Source of the DNA: Advenella sp. FME57
Lineage (GTDB): Bacteria > Pseudomonadota > Gammaproteobacteria > Burkholderiales > Burkholderiaceae_B
Reading direction: 5' to 3'
DNA length: 64,000 bases
Assembly: GCF_014897675.1 (NCBI RefSeq)
Contig: NZ_JABUXU010000013.1
Coordinates: forward strand, 62,001 to 126,000
How positions within the stretch are numbered: position 1 is the stretch's first letter; each line of letters opens with the position of its first letter. The notes under the pieces were generated by a model. It was not told where the DNA came from and searched no databases. It worked only from the letters and a program-made list of their open reading frames with translations. The translations under genes and the position numbers were made by a program. Shown here piece after piece: positions 37,696 to 46,947 of the stretch.

Positions 37696-38360
37696 GCGTG
37701 TGTTCCCAGATCCTTGAAACGGCCCGGTTCGATCAGCAGGGTGCGGTTGGCGTGCCGACGCAGCAGTTCCAGGTCATGTGAAGCGATAAGCGTGGTCACG
37801 CCGACACGATTGAAGTCACGGAAGACTTCCAGAATTTTCTGTGCGCTGGCCTGATCCAGGTTGGCCGTTGGTTCGTCGGCGATCAGAATGGCGGGCTTGT
37901 TGACGATGGCGCGGGCAATGGCCAGGCGCTGCTGTTCGCCGCCTGAAAGCGCGATTGGGTTGAGTTTTTCCTTGCCGGACAGCCCCACCTTTTCAATTGC
38001 CGCCCGGGCACGTGCGGCTGCCTTGTCCGAGTTCAGGCCAATAACGGCCAGCGGCAGCATGACATTTTCGAAAGCAGTCCTGTCATACAGCAGGTGCATG
38101 TTTTGCAGGATGACGCCAACGGCGCGGCGCAGATAGGGCCTTGCGCGGTTACCGATCTGGTCCATGCGCTGGCCCTTGACGATAATGGAGCCGCGCGTTG
38201 GCGCTTCCAGTCCGCCGATCAGCTTGAGCAGCGTGGATTTGCCCGCCCCGGATGGGCCGGAGACGAAAACGAATTCACCCGGTGCAATACTGAAGTTGAT
38301 ATCAGCCAGGATATTGGCGCCCTGCCCGTAAGATTTGAAGACATGCTGAAATTGAATCAT
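37692..38360 (-). CDS. ftsE: Cell-division ATP-binding protein FtsE
   Basis: ATPase of the FtsEX complex, 222 residues from the ATG at 38360. That start (MIQFQHVFKSY) is preferred over the TTG at 38378 because it matches FtsE and GGAT lies in ribosome-site position. Walker A is GPSGAGKST (35-43), the signature is LSGGEQQRLAIARA, Walker B is ILIADEPTANLD. ATPase activity links to FtsX and divisome activation. First gene of the ftsE-ftsX-mutY unit, which is divergent from aapJ. Confidence 0.94.
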   Translation of the reverse strand: MIQFQHVFKSYGQGANILADINFSIAPGEFVFVSGPSGAGKSTLLKLIGGLEAPTRGSIIVKGQRMDQIGNRARPYLRRAVGVILQNMHLLYDRTAFENVMLPLAVIGLNSDKAAARARAAIEKVGLSGKEKLNPIALSGGEQQRLAIARAIVNKPAILIADEPTANLDQASAQKILEVFRDFNRVGVTTLIASHDLELLRRHANRTLLIEPGRFKDLGTHA

Positions 38361-38571
38361 GTGGATCCGGTTATTCAAAATTCGGTTCTGTTAATGCGCA
38401 TTTTAGAGTAATTGCAGATGTATTAGGGTATTTACGATTGTCAATGCGTGAATGGATACTCTAGGATACCGCAAGAGAAAACCGCTAAACAAAAAATCGA
38501 CAGCAGCAGTTTCCCATCATGTACACGGCGGATTGATCAACGGGGGACGGTTTCTTAACCAGGGGATGAAT

Positions 38572-39594
38572 ATGAAAATGATCAGGACAGCGGCATTGCT
38601 GGCCGCAGGCGCTTTTACGGTAATCGCGACGCCGGCCCAGGCCGGTAAAACATTCGATGCCGTCAAGGCCAAGGGCTTTGTTCAGTGTGGGATCAGTACC
38701 GGTATCCCGGGCTTCTCCATCATTGACAGCAAGGGCGAGGCATCGGGGCTGGATGTCGACTTGTGCAAGGCGATCGCGATCACCATGTTCAACGACGCCA
38801 GTAAAATAAAACTCACGCCCCTCAGTACCCAGCAGCGCTTTACGGCACTGCAATCGGGGGAGATTGACGTGCTTACGCGTAACACCACGCAAACCCTGAC
38901 CCGCGATACGACGCTGGGCCTGATGGGGGTTGGCGTCAATTTTTATGACAGCCAGGGCGTCATGGTGAAAAAGGACCTGGGTGTCAAAAGCGCCAAGGAA
39001 CTGAACGGCGCGACCATTTGTGTTCAACCGGGTACGACCACCGAGCTGAACCTGACCGACTGGTTCCGCAGCAATAAGCTGGAGTTCAAGCCCGTTGTCA
39101 TCGACAAGTTCGACGAAGTGATTCGTACCTTCGCCTCGGGCCGCTGCGATGCGCTGACGACCGACAAATCCGGCCTGGCCTCGGTGCGAACCACGATGGA
39201 AAAGCCCGACGAATACGAGATCCTGCCCGAGAATTTCTCCAAGGAACCGCTGGGGCCGATGGTGCGGCAGGGCGATGAGCAGTGGTTCAACGTGATCCGC
39301 TGGACCCTCAATGCCATGATCGAAGCCGAAGAGTACGGCATTACGTCCAAGAACGTGGATGAAATGACCAAATCGCCTAATCCCAATATCCAGCGTATTT
39401 TGGGCGTCAGTCCTGGCATGGGCAAAAATCTTGGCGTCGATGAAAAATGGGCCTACAACATCATTAAAACGGTGGGCAATTATGGCGAGAGCTTTGCCCG
39501 CAATGTGGGAGCCGACAGCGCGCTTAAACTGGAACGCGGCTTGAACAACACCTGGCACAATGGCGGCATTCTTTACGCCATGCCGGTTCGCTGA
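38572..39594 (+). CDS. aapJ: General L-amino-acid ABC transporter binding protein (AapJ)
   Basis: Periplasmic receptor of the AapJQMP system that takes up a wide range of L-amino acids; 340 residues, equal to the rhizobial family size. Signal peptide about 1-24 (ending PAQA). KAKGFVQCGISTGIPGFSII, LDVDLCKAIAITMF and TLTRDTTLGLMGVGVNF are family hallmarks. The start at 38572 is chosen because AGGGG lies six bases upstream; the ATG at 38566 would sit on the ribosome site, and the frame to 38452 has no leader. It heads the operon, with a hairpin before aapQ. Confidence 0.94.
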   Translation: MKMIRTAALLAAGAFTVIATPAQAGKTFDAVKAKGFVQCGISTGIPGFSIIDSKGEASGLDVDLCKAIAITMFNDASKIKLTPLSTQQRFTALQSGEIDVLTRNTTQTLTRDTTLGLMGVGVNFYDSQGVMVKKDLGVKSAKELNGATICVQPGTTTELNLTDWFRSNKLEFKPVVIDKFDEVIRTFASGRCDALTTDKSGLASVRTTMEKPDEYEILPENFSKEPLGPMVRQGDEQWFNVIRWTLNAMIEAEEYGITSKNVDEMTKSPNPNIQRILGVSPGMGKNLGVDEKWAYNIIKTVGNYGESFARNVGADSALKLERGLNNTWHNGGILYAMPVR

Positions 39595-39653
39595 GCGCCA
39601 AAAACAGGTACGATGTGGTTTCGACCTTTGATTCGCACCTGATCGCAGGACCC

Positions 39654-39675
39654 GGAGCCGGCTAATGCCGGCCCC
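39654..39675 (+). terminator. Intra-operon hairpin between aapJ and aapQ
   Basis: GGAGCCGGC and GCCGGCCCC form a stem (39654-39662 with 39667-39675) around TAAT, in the 98-base gap after the receptor gene. No T-run follows, so it probably protects the upstream aapJ message rather than terminating strongly. Confidence 0.45.
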
Positions 39676-39692
39676 GCCTGACACTGTAACGC

Positions 39693-40865
39693 ATGAAGAA
39701 AAACAAATCCAAAGGCCTGGCCTTTTCCTGGAGTGATCCAACGTTTCGCTCGATCGTCTATCAGATAATCGTGCTCGGGCTGGTGGCCGCCGGCGTCTGG
39801 TATCTGGTTTCCAATACCATGCATAATCTGCAAGTGCGCAATATCCGCAGCGGCTTCGATTTCCTGGGGCGCGAGGCCGGGTTTGCCATCGGCGAGTCGC
39901 TTATTGATTATTCGCCGACCGATACGTATCGGCGCGCCATTCTGGTGGGTCTGCTCAATACCCTTTATGTTTCCCTTGCCGGCATCGTGCTGGCCACGCT
40001 GCTGGGCGTTGTGGTCGGGGTGGCCCGATTGTCAAAAAACTGGCTGATCGCAAAACTGGCTGCGGTATATGTCGAGGTGCTGCGCAATATTCCGCTGTTG
40101 ATTCAGCTTTTTTTCTGGTACGCGCTGATTGTGGAAACCTTGCCCGGTCCGCGCCAGGCCATGCACCCGATGCCAGGTGTGTTTCTGTCGAACCGGGGCC
40201 TGCGATTTCCCTTTGCGCAAGGCGAGAGCCTGATATGGATTGTAGCCGGTGTTGTGGGAGCGCTATTGATCACCCTTGCGGCAGGTCGGTATTTGCGCCG
40301 CAGGCAAATCCGAACCGGCACACAAACGGCGCTGTGGCCGATCGGCCTTGCGCTTTTTATCCTGTTGCCGGTGGCTGGATTTTTTTTCGGCGGCGGGCAA
40401 CTGGCCTTCAGCATTCCAGAACTCAAGGGCTTCAATTTTGCCGGAGGCGCCAGTATTTCCCCGGAACTGACGGCGCTGCTAAGCGGGCTGGTTATCTACA
40501 CCTCGGCCTTTGTCGCGGAAATTGTGCGTTCGGGGATACAGGCCGTGCCAGGCGGCCAGTGGGAAGCGGCCGGATCCGTGGGCCTGAGCCGTCGTCGCGC
40601 GCTGCGGCTGGTGGTGTTGCCGCAGGCGCTGCGGATCATGATTCCGCCGCTGACCAGCACTTATCTGAACCTGATGAAAAACAGTTCGCTGGCGGTGGCG
40701 ATCGGCTATCCGGATATTGTGTCAATCATCAACACAACGCTGAACCAGACGGGGCAGGCCATAGAGGGCATTCTCATTGTCATGGCAGCGTATCTGACCG
40801 TCAGCCTGTCCATTTCCCTGTTCATGAACTGGTATAACCGGCGCATTGCGCTGGTGGAGCGATAG
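39693..40865 (+). CDS. aapQ: General L-amino-acid ABC transporter permease (AapQ)
   Basis: Large permease of the Aap system, 390 residues, about eight membrane helices with a long periplasmic insertion, as in AapQ rather than HisQ. RRAILVGLLNTLYVSLAGIV starts the transport domain, EVLRNIPLLIQLFFWYALIV follows, and the EAA loop reads WEAAGSVGLSRRRALRLVVL near 290-309. It follows the aapJ hairpin and is two bases from aapM. Confidence 0.93.
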   Translation: MKKNKSKGLAFSWSDPTFRSIVYQIIVLGLVAAGVWYLVSNTMHNLQVRNIRSGFDFLGREAGFAIGESLIDYSPTDTYRRAILVGLLNTLYVSLAGIVLATLLGVVVGVARLSKNWLIAKLAAVYVEVLRNIPLLIQLFFWYALIVETLPGPRQAMHPMPGVFLSNRGLRFPFAQGESLIWIVAGVVGALLITLAAGRYLRRRQIRTGTQTALWPIGLALFILLPVAGFFFGGGQLAFSIPELKGFNFAGGASISPELTALLSGLVIYTSAFVAEIVRSGIQAVPGGQWEAAGSVGLSRRRALRLVVLPQALRIMIPPLTSTYLNLMKNSSLAVAIGYPDIVSIINTTLNQTGQAIEGILIVMAAYLTVSLSISLFMNWYNRRIALVER

Positions 40866-40867
40866 CC

Positions 40868-41977
40868 ATGAATATCACGAACCGGGAGCCGGGTGTTGCA
40901 GCGGCATTGCCGCCGCCCAAGGGAAAAAGCGGCATTGCCGGCTGGCTGCGGGCGCGCCTGTTTTCTTCACCGCTCAATATCCTGATTACCATGCTCATCG
41001 CGTGGCTGTTGCTGATGGGGCTGCCGCCTCTTGTGGAGTGGGCCCTGCTCAAAGCCAATTTCACCGCCAGCAATGCCCAGGAATGTCGCGCCGGGCCTGG
41101 CGGGGCCTGCTGGGCCTTTATTCGGGAAAAATATCGGCTTATTCTGTTCGGCACCTATCCTTACGATGAGCAATGGCGTCCCTTGCTGGCCACGCTGGTG
41201 CTGCTTGCGGTCATTGTGTGCAGCGCGATGCGACGCTTCTGGAATATGCGGCTGTTTGCCATCTGGGCAGCCGGGCTGACGATGGTTGCCTGCCTGATGT
41301 GGGGCGGCTTTGCGGGCCTCACTTATGTAGAGAATACCCGCTGGGGCGGCCTGCCGCTCACGCTGATCCTGTCGACCTTCGGCATTGCGTTTGCCTTTCC
41401 CATCGGTGTGGTGCTGGCGCTGGGGCGTCGCTCGGATATGCCGGTCATCAAGGCGCTGTGCGTCGTGTATATTGAAATTATCCGCGGTGTGCCGCTGATC
41501 AGCCTGCTGTTTATGTCGTCTGTCATGTTGCCGCTGTTTCTGCCCGAAGGGATGTCTTTTGACAAACTGTTGCGTGCACAGATCGCCATCATCATGTTTG
41601 CCTCTGCCTATGTGGCAGAGACTGTGCGCGGCGGGCTGCAGGCGATCCCCCGGGGGCAGATTGAAGGTGCCCAGTCTATCGGATTGAACTATTGGCAGAC
41701 CATGCGCAAAATTGTGTTGCCACAGGCGCTCAGGATCGTGATCCCGCCACTGGTGAGCATCTTCATTGCCCTGTTCAAGGATACGTCGCTGGTGGTCGTT
41801 ATCGGTATTTACGATCTGACGCTGTCGGCCAAGGCTTCGCTATCAGACCCGGTGTGGCGGGGGTTCAGTATTGAAGCCTATTTATTCATTTCCCTGATTT
41901 ATTTCGTGTTTTGCTTTGCCATGTCCCGCTATTCAAAACGGCTTGAAACACAGCTGGATACGGGATATTCGCGTTAG
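40868..41977 (+). CDS. aapM: General L-amino-acid ABC transporter permease (AapM)
   Basis: Second permease of the Aap system, 369 residues. The first helix (about 40-58) is followed by a periplasmic region with [20 protein letters not shown], typical of AapM. The core has [20 protein letters not shown] near 198-217 and the EAA loop [20 protein letters not shown] near 262-281. It heterodimerises with AapQ. A 23-base gap leads to aapP. Confidence 0.93.
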   Translation: MNITNREPGVAAALPPPKGKSGIAGWLRARLFSSPLNILITMLIAWLLLMGLPPLVEWALLKANFTASNAQECRAGPGGACWAFIREKYRLILFGTYPYDEQWRPLLATLVLLAVIVCSAMRRFWNMRLFAIWAAGLTMVACLMWGGFAGLTYVENTRWGGLPLTLILSTFGIAFAFPIGVVLALGRRSDMPVIKALCVVYIEIIRGVPLISLLFMSSVMLPLFLPEGMSFDKLLRAQIAIIMFASAYVAETVRGGLQAIPRGQIEGAQSIGLNYWQTMRKIVLPQALRIVIPPLVSIFIALFKDTSLVVVIGIYDLTLSAKASLSDPVWRGFSIEAYLFISLIYFVFCFAMSRYSKRLETQLDTGYSR

Positions 41978-42000
41978 CCGCCAGACCCTGGAGTTTATCT

Positions 42001-42741
42001 GTGTCAGAAACTATCATCCTTATGGAAAACGTCAACAAGTGGTATGGCCAGTTCCATGTCCTGCGCGACATCAATCTGGACGTTGCCACAGGCGAGCGCA
42101 TCGTGATCTGTGGCCCGTCGGGCTCCGGAAAATCGACGCTGATCCGCTGCATCAATGCGCTGGAATCCCATCAGGAAGGCAAGATCATTGTTGACGGCAC
42201 AGAGCTGACCGACAATCTGAAAAAAATCGAACAGGTGCGCAAAAACGTGGGTATGGTGTTTCAGCACTTTAATCTGTTTCCGCATCTGACCGTACTCGAA
42301 AACCTGACGCTGGGGCCCATATGGGTGCTGAAGCAGTCGCAGCAACAGGCCCGGGACAGCGCCATGCAGTACCTTGAACGCGTGCGCATACCGGATCAGG
42401 CCGACAAGTTTCCCGGCCAGCTCTCCGGAGGGCAGCAGCAGCGGGTTGCCATCGCCCGTTCGCTGTGCATGAACCCCAAGGTGCTGCTGTTTGATGAGCC
42501 GACCTCTGCGCTGGACCCGGAAATGGTTAAGGAGGTGCTGGATGTCATGGTCAATCTTGCCGAGGAGTCGGGCGTGACCATGCTATGCGTCACGCATGAG
42601 ATGGGCTTTGCGCGCAAGGTGGCCGATCGTGTGGTGTTCATGGATCAGGGCAGCATTGTGGAGCAGAACACGCCGGATGCGTTTTTTGATCATCCGCAGC
42701 ACGAACGCACCCGCCATTTCCTGGACCAGATTCTGCACTAA
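42001..42741 (+). CDS. aapP: General L-amino-acid ABC transporter ATP-binding protein (AapP)
   Basis: ATPase of the Aap transporter, 246 residues, starting at a GTG. Walker A is GPSGSGKST (near 38-46), the Q-loop [15 protein letters not shown] near 83-97, the signature [15 protein letters not shown] near 142-156 and Walker [13 protein letters not shown] near 162-173. It has no HisP-type insertion, as expected for this family. Ends the operon. Confidence 0.94.
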   Translation: MSETIILMENVNKWYGQFHVLRDINLDVATGERIVICGPSGSGKSTLIRCINALESHQEGKIIVDGTELTDNLKKIEQVRKNVGMVFQHFNLFPHLTVLENLTLGPIWVLKQSQQQARDSAMQYLERVRIPDQADKFPGQLSGGQQQRVAIARSLCMNPKVLLFDEPTSALDPEMVKEVLDVMVNLAEESGVTMLCVTHEMGFARKVADRVVFMDQGSIVEQNTPDAFFDHPQHERTRHFLDQILH

Positions 42742-42832
42742 GGGGCCCACCGGGATGCCTGTCTGGATTCCGGTGTAAAATGGCGGCACCAAGCAGCCGT
42801 TTACGGCTATTTACACCAACGGTTACAAAATC

Positions 42833-43024
42833 ATGGCAGAAAATTTCGAATCCGATATCACCAAGTTTATCAAACAGTATAAGGACGAACATCCTGGTAC
42901 TGAAGAGCGGCAGCGGCAGGGTCGCGGACTCCTGTGGGATAAAACACTGGATGCCGACCTGCTTGATGGGTTTAAGAAGGCCAAAGTGCCCCTGAAACCC
43001 TACGTATATTCGAACAATAGCTGA
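42833..43024 (+). CDS. DUF3460 small protein
   Basis: 63-residue cytoplasmic protein of the DUF3460 family, which is confined to betaproteobacteria. The sequence starts MAENFESDITKFIKQYKDEHP and ends in a Lys/Pro-rich KAKVPLKPYVYSNNS; the Gln/Arg-rich centre carries the family's GRGLLWDK. Function unknown. It precedes scpA by eight bases and is likely co-transcribed. A TAAAAT box at 42775-42780 may be its -10. Confidence 0.82.
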   Translation: MAENFESDITKFIKQYKDEHPGTEERQRQGRGLLWDKTLDADLLDGFKKAKVPLKPYVYSNNS

Positions 43025-43032
43025 ACAGCCGA

Positions 43033-43905
43033 ATGACGGTGCCTGCCGATCAGCTCAATGCGCTGGTCTCTCCTGAAGTGGATTCCACGCCCGACACCAT
43101 TGATTCGGTTGCCTTGGCGCGCCTGTACGGCGAGCCGCTATTTAATATTCCGCAGGATCTGTACATACCGCCAGATGCGCTTGAGGTGTTTCTGGAAGCC
43201 TTCGAGGGACCGCTGGATCTGTTGCTGTATCTGATCCGCAAGCAGAACTTCAATGTTCTGGATATCCCCATGTCAGAAGTGACGCGCCAGTATCTGAACT
43301 ACGTAGATCAAATCCGTGAGCACAATCTGGAGCTGGCCGGCGAATATCTGCTCATGGCTGCCCTGTTGATTGAAATCAAGTCACGCATGCTGCTGCCGGT
43401 CAAAAAATCAGATACCGGTGAAGAGGTGGAAGACCCGCGCGCTGAGCTGGTTCGCCGCCTGCTGGAGTACGAGCAGATGAAACTGGCGGCCGCCAAGCTC
43501 AATGAGTTGCCGCAGTTGGGTCGCGACTTTGAGCGCGCATGCGTCTATATGGATCTGAGCACCGAGCGGGCGCTGCCCGAGGTGAACGCCGAAGATCTGC
43601 GTTTGGCCTGGCTGGACATCATGAAACGGGCCAAACTGAACGCGCATCATCACATTACGCGCGAACAGCTGTCGGTGCGCGATCACATGACTCATATTCT
43701 GCGTCGACTGTCGGACGTGCGGTTCATGGAGTTTCGGGACCTGTTCATTGAGCGGGTGCAAGGGGGTGACCCGGCGGCAGTCGTGGTGGTTCATTTCCTG
43801 GCCATGCTGGAACTGGCCCGCGAAACACTCCTGGAAATCACGCAGGCAGAACCTTACGCCCCTATTTATATTCGCCTCTCGTACAGCAGCCAGGCCGTGG
43901 CCTAA
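43033..43905 (+). CDS. scpA: Segregation and condensation protein A (ScpA)
   Basis: Kleisin subunit of the Smc-ScpAB complex that compacts and segregates the chromosome; 290 residues. After about 50 residues the family core starts EVFLEAFEGPLDLLLYLIRK, followed by NFNVLDIPMSEVTRQYLNYV and AGEYLLMAALLIEIKSRMLL. The C-terminal winged helix (about 225-285) is present. Its partner scpB is not in the window. It follows the DUF3460 gene and precedes panC, an arrangement shared by many Burkholderiales. Confidence 0.93.
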   Translation: MTVPADQLNALVSPEVDSTPDTIDSVALARLYGEPLFNIPQDLYIPPDALEVFLEAFEGPLDLLLYLIRKQNFNVLDIPMSEVTRQYLNYVDQIREHNLELAGEYLLMAALLIEIKSRMLLPVKKSDTGEEVEDPRAELVRRLLEYEQMKLAAAKLNELPQLGRDFERACVYMDLSTERALPEVNAEDLRLAWLDIMKRAKLNAHHHITREQLSVRDHMTHILRRLSDVRFMEFRDLFIERVQGGDPAAVVVVHFLAMLELARETLLEITQAEPYAPIYIRLSYSSQAVA

Positions 43906-44778
<873 letters not shown>

Positions 44779-44795
44779 ACTGTCAACGCTGACAG

Positions 44796-44824
44796 TTCTT
44801 GGCCGACGTCATGATCACTATAAT
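44796..44824 (+). promoter_or_regulatory. Candidate promoter of the LuxR-HTH gene
   Basis: A perfect TATAAT (44819-44824) lies 17 bases after a weak -35, TTCTTG (44796-44801). The gene start is 36 bases downstream, with AGGA before the ATG. Confidence 0.5.
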
Positions 44825-44859
44825 TTGTCCCTTCTTCACAAGCAATACGAGGAATCAAG

Positions 44860-45117
44860 ATGGGAACAGTGGAAAATATGCCGGGGCTGGATGTACTCAT
44901 ACAGTGCCTGACGCCGCGTGAAAAAGAGGTTTTCTTTTTTGTCACACGTGGCTTGCCAAATAAGGTTGCGGCTGCCGAGCTCGGCGTGTCGCAACGGACT
45001 ATAGAAGCGCACCGGGCACGAATTTTTCGCAAAATGAATGTACGCAACGCCACTGAGCTTGCGCGGCAGGTGTTTACCCGCCTGAACCCACATATTTCCG
45101 ACAATCGTCAAGTTTGA
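44860..45117 (+). CDS. LuxR-type HTH-only regulator
   Basis: 85-residue protein consisting almost entirely of a LuxR/FixJ DNA-binding domain: LTPREKEVFFFVTRGLPNKV (about 17-36), AAAELGVSQRTIEAHRARIF (37-56), then RKMNVRNATELARQVF. The recognition helix and the conserved TPRE, GVSQRTIE and RNATEL elements of the FixJ/TodT-type domain are intact. There is no receiver or ligand-binding domain in frame upstream, and panC ends 81 bases before it. It has its own promoter-like element and a ribosome site, so it looks like an expressed single-domain regulator and not a recent deletion scar. Targets are unknown. Confidence 0.78.
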   Translation: MGTVENMPGLDVLIQCLTPREKEVFFFVTRGLPNKVAAAELGVSQRTIEAHRARIFRKMNVRNATELARQVFTRLNPHISDNRQV

Positions 45118-45173
45118 GCCGTCAGCGGTGCCGCGCAACGCACAACGTGTGCAGGGCGTTCACGGCCCGGTCA

Positions 45174-45818
45174 CTATCGCGCCGGGCAGAAAAACGAGGT
45201 GTCGTTCTGCAATGCGCTGGTCGATTCCGTATCGGCCTGTATGTTGAGCGTATAGCGTCTGGTCACGGCATTGGCGCCCAACGTCTGTACATAGAGCACG
45301 GCGGGGCTTTGCATGCGTAACGAAGCTACGCTGGCGCTGCTGTCGCTGGCGCTGGCAGGTAACAGATGAATCATTGGTTGAGCACCTGGTTCCGGTCTCC
45401 AGCAGCCGGCGTCGATCCGCGCCGAACCCGATGGGGCCAGCGCCTGCGATATCCGGCGCCAGCGTCCGTCGGGCAGTAGTGTCAGGGTGACGCGCTGCAC
45501 CGTACACGCTGCCGTTTCGCAGGGGATGGAGCCAAGATAGGTTCTGCCTTCCGGGATCAGGCCCTGGGTCGTGGACTGCCGCTGACGTTCGGCGCGAAGT
45601 TCGGCCTGTGTGGGCTCCGAGGTGCCAAAGGGAATCTGAATCTGCCCGCCGCCATTATAGGCAGGCATTGGTCTTGCCTCACGCTCTGTTGCTGCGGTAT
45701 CGCTTGCGGTTGCCTGTGTTGCGGCAGCCTGTTGCGAAGGGCTGCTGCAGCCGGCCAGAATGACCAGCAGGGAAGCCGACAGCAGTGCCGGCACAAAACG
45801 GAATGGAACACAAGACAT
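45174..45818 (-). CDS. Putative NlpE-like lipoprotein
   Basis: 214-residue predicted outer-membrane lipoprotein. The start at 45818 gives a signal peptide ending in lipobox LVILAGC (Cys about 20), with AGGA upstream; the frame extends to 45899 but the extension is not signal-like. A low-complexity Ala/Thr/Gln linker (about 22-50) leads to a C-terminal domain with YLGSIPCETAACTVQRVTL followed by LPDGRWRR, which resembles the NlpE N-terminal fold's YxGxLPCADC and dGxW strands. A copper or envelope-stress role would be inference. Convergent with the LuxR-HTH gene. Confidence 0.6.
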   Translation of the reverse strand: MSCVPFRFVPALLSASLLVILAGCSSPSQQAAATQATASDTAATEREARPMPAYNGGGQIQIPFGTSEPTQAELRAERQRQSTTQGLIPEGRTYLGSIPCETAACTVQRVTLTLLPDGRWRRISQALAPSGSARIDAGCWRPEPGAQPMIHLLPASASDSSASVASLRMQSPAVLYVQTLGANAVTRRYTLNIQADTESTSALQNDTSFFCPAR

Positions 45819-46179
45819 GACAGTTTTTTTCCTATTAAACAGGACCGAGGCCCCGGTTCGAGGTAAGGCTAAGGCGACGCCACAGGCCTGGACGAGCACT
45901 GAACTAGCGGCATATTACCACGGCAATATCCATATCTGCTTAGGCCATCGGCTCGGATCAAGCCATCGGGTTTCCGATAGCGTTGACCACATCCTGAATG
46001 ATGGGGTTGAGCCTTGAGCTGGCACATATCGCCACAGGGCACATGCGTTACGATGATGCCCGCGTCTCGCACCGAGCCGCTTGCGGGCAATATCATGGTG
46101 TCCGGTTCAACGAGCTGGGCCGCTTGCCTGTTTGTCAATCCTGCGGCATTCTTCAATATTAGTTGCCAGGTGCAGCAGT
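45819..46179. other. Gene-poor stretch with possible coding remnants
   Basis: This 361-base gap is divergent. A plus-strand frame of 54 codons (45998-46162) ends in QYHGVRFNELGRLPVCQS, which resembles the MshEN/GspE N-terminal domain of type IV pilus ATPases (QYHGVxFxDLxRLPV). It has no ribosome site and is followed at once by the prepilin peptidase gene. A minus-strand frame of 95 codons (45869-46156) also looks codon-like but matches no family I know. I call neither as a gene. Confidence 0.35.
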
Positions 46180-46947
46180 ATGGATAAGTTTCTGCTCAGC
46201 GTTCTGGTGGCGCTTAGCCTGTGGCCTGCGTATGGGCTGCTGTGCGCCGTTTTGCGCTGGCGCTACGGCCGCGCTGCCGTGACAGACGGTATTGTGGCAG
46301 ACAAAAGGACCTTTGCGTGCATGCGGCTGCTTGTGGTCGGCATCGCTGTGCCAATCTTTCTGTACATGCTCAGCCATGGTCAGGCGCTGCACTGGCTAGT
46401 GTTCTTCTATTTGTTGGCGTTGCTGACCCTGGCCGATATTCAGATGCGCTTGTTGCCCGATTGCCTTCTGATTTTGCTGCTGGCCGTTGGCCTGAGCGCG
46501 CTGGCTGCCGGCCTGCCGCAAATGCCGGCTCCGCGTTTTGCCCTGTCGGCTTTTGTAGGAGCCGCGATGGTCGTCCTGCTTTGCATGGCCGTTCAAGCCG
46601 GTGGCGGCAGGCCGGGGCTGGCCGCAGGCGACGTCAAGCTGATTGCCGTGCTGGCGCTCTGGTTTCCTTACAATCAATTACCTGTAGTATTATTTGTGGC
46701 CAGTTTTGCAGGACTGGTGTACATTCTGGTGATACGATGTATTACCGGCGTGCTGCTGCGGACAATTGCTTTTGGCCCCTGTTTGGCTTTGGGTGCGCTT
46801 GCTGTGCATGTATCCTGCGATTGCCCGCACGCAGAGAACGGCAGCACATATTGCATGATCAGGCCAGGCGCTACGCGCCCGGCCTTGTTTTTCACGGGGG
46901 TTGGCGTTGTACAGGATAGGTCTGACAGGGGGGATCGGCTCGGGTAA
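46180..46947 (+). CDS. Prepilin peptidase (A24 family), short form
   Basis: Membrane aspartyl protease that cleaves type IV prepilin-like leaders; 255 residues as an open frame. The two catalytic Asp sites are intact: LADIQMRLLPD (near 86-96) and AGDVKLIAVLALW (near 150-162). About six helices are seen. The N-terminal cysteine-rich N-methyltransferase domain of full PilD is absent. Homology ends around IAFGPCLALGALAVH (about 206-220); the remaining 35 residues are encoded over a terminator hairpin and overlap coaE, so the true end may be earlier. A CAGG lies nine bases before the ATG. No pilB or pilC accompanies it. Confidence 0.75.
   Translation: MDKFLLSVLVALSLWPAYGLLCAVLRWRYGRAAVTDGIVADKRTFACMRLLVVGIAVPIFLYMLSHGQALHWLVFFYLLALLTLADIQMRLLPDCLLILLLAVGLSALAAGLPQMPAPRFALSAFVGAAMVVLLCMAVQAGGGRPGLAAGDVKLIAVLALWFPYNQLPVVLFVASFAGLVYILVIRCITGVLLRTIAFGPCLALGALAVHVSCDCPHAENGSTYCMIRPGATRPALFFTGVGVVQDRSDRGDRLG
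46862..46892 (+). terminator. Intrinsic terminator within the 3' end of the prepilin peptidase frame
   Basis: GGCCAGGCGC (46862-46871) pairs with GCGCCCGGCC (46875-46884), one A-C mismatch, loop TAC, followed by TTGTTTTT. It is a textbook terminator but lies inside the open frame of the prepilin peptidase, whose conserved part has already ended, and just before coaE. Confidence 0.65.

Noticed and set aside
45869-46156. Minus-strand frame of 95 codons
   Set aside because: Codon use is plausible but no family was recognised, it has no clear ribosome site, and an opposing frame covers the same bases.
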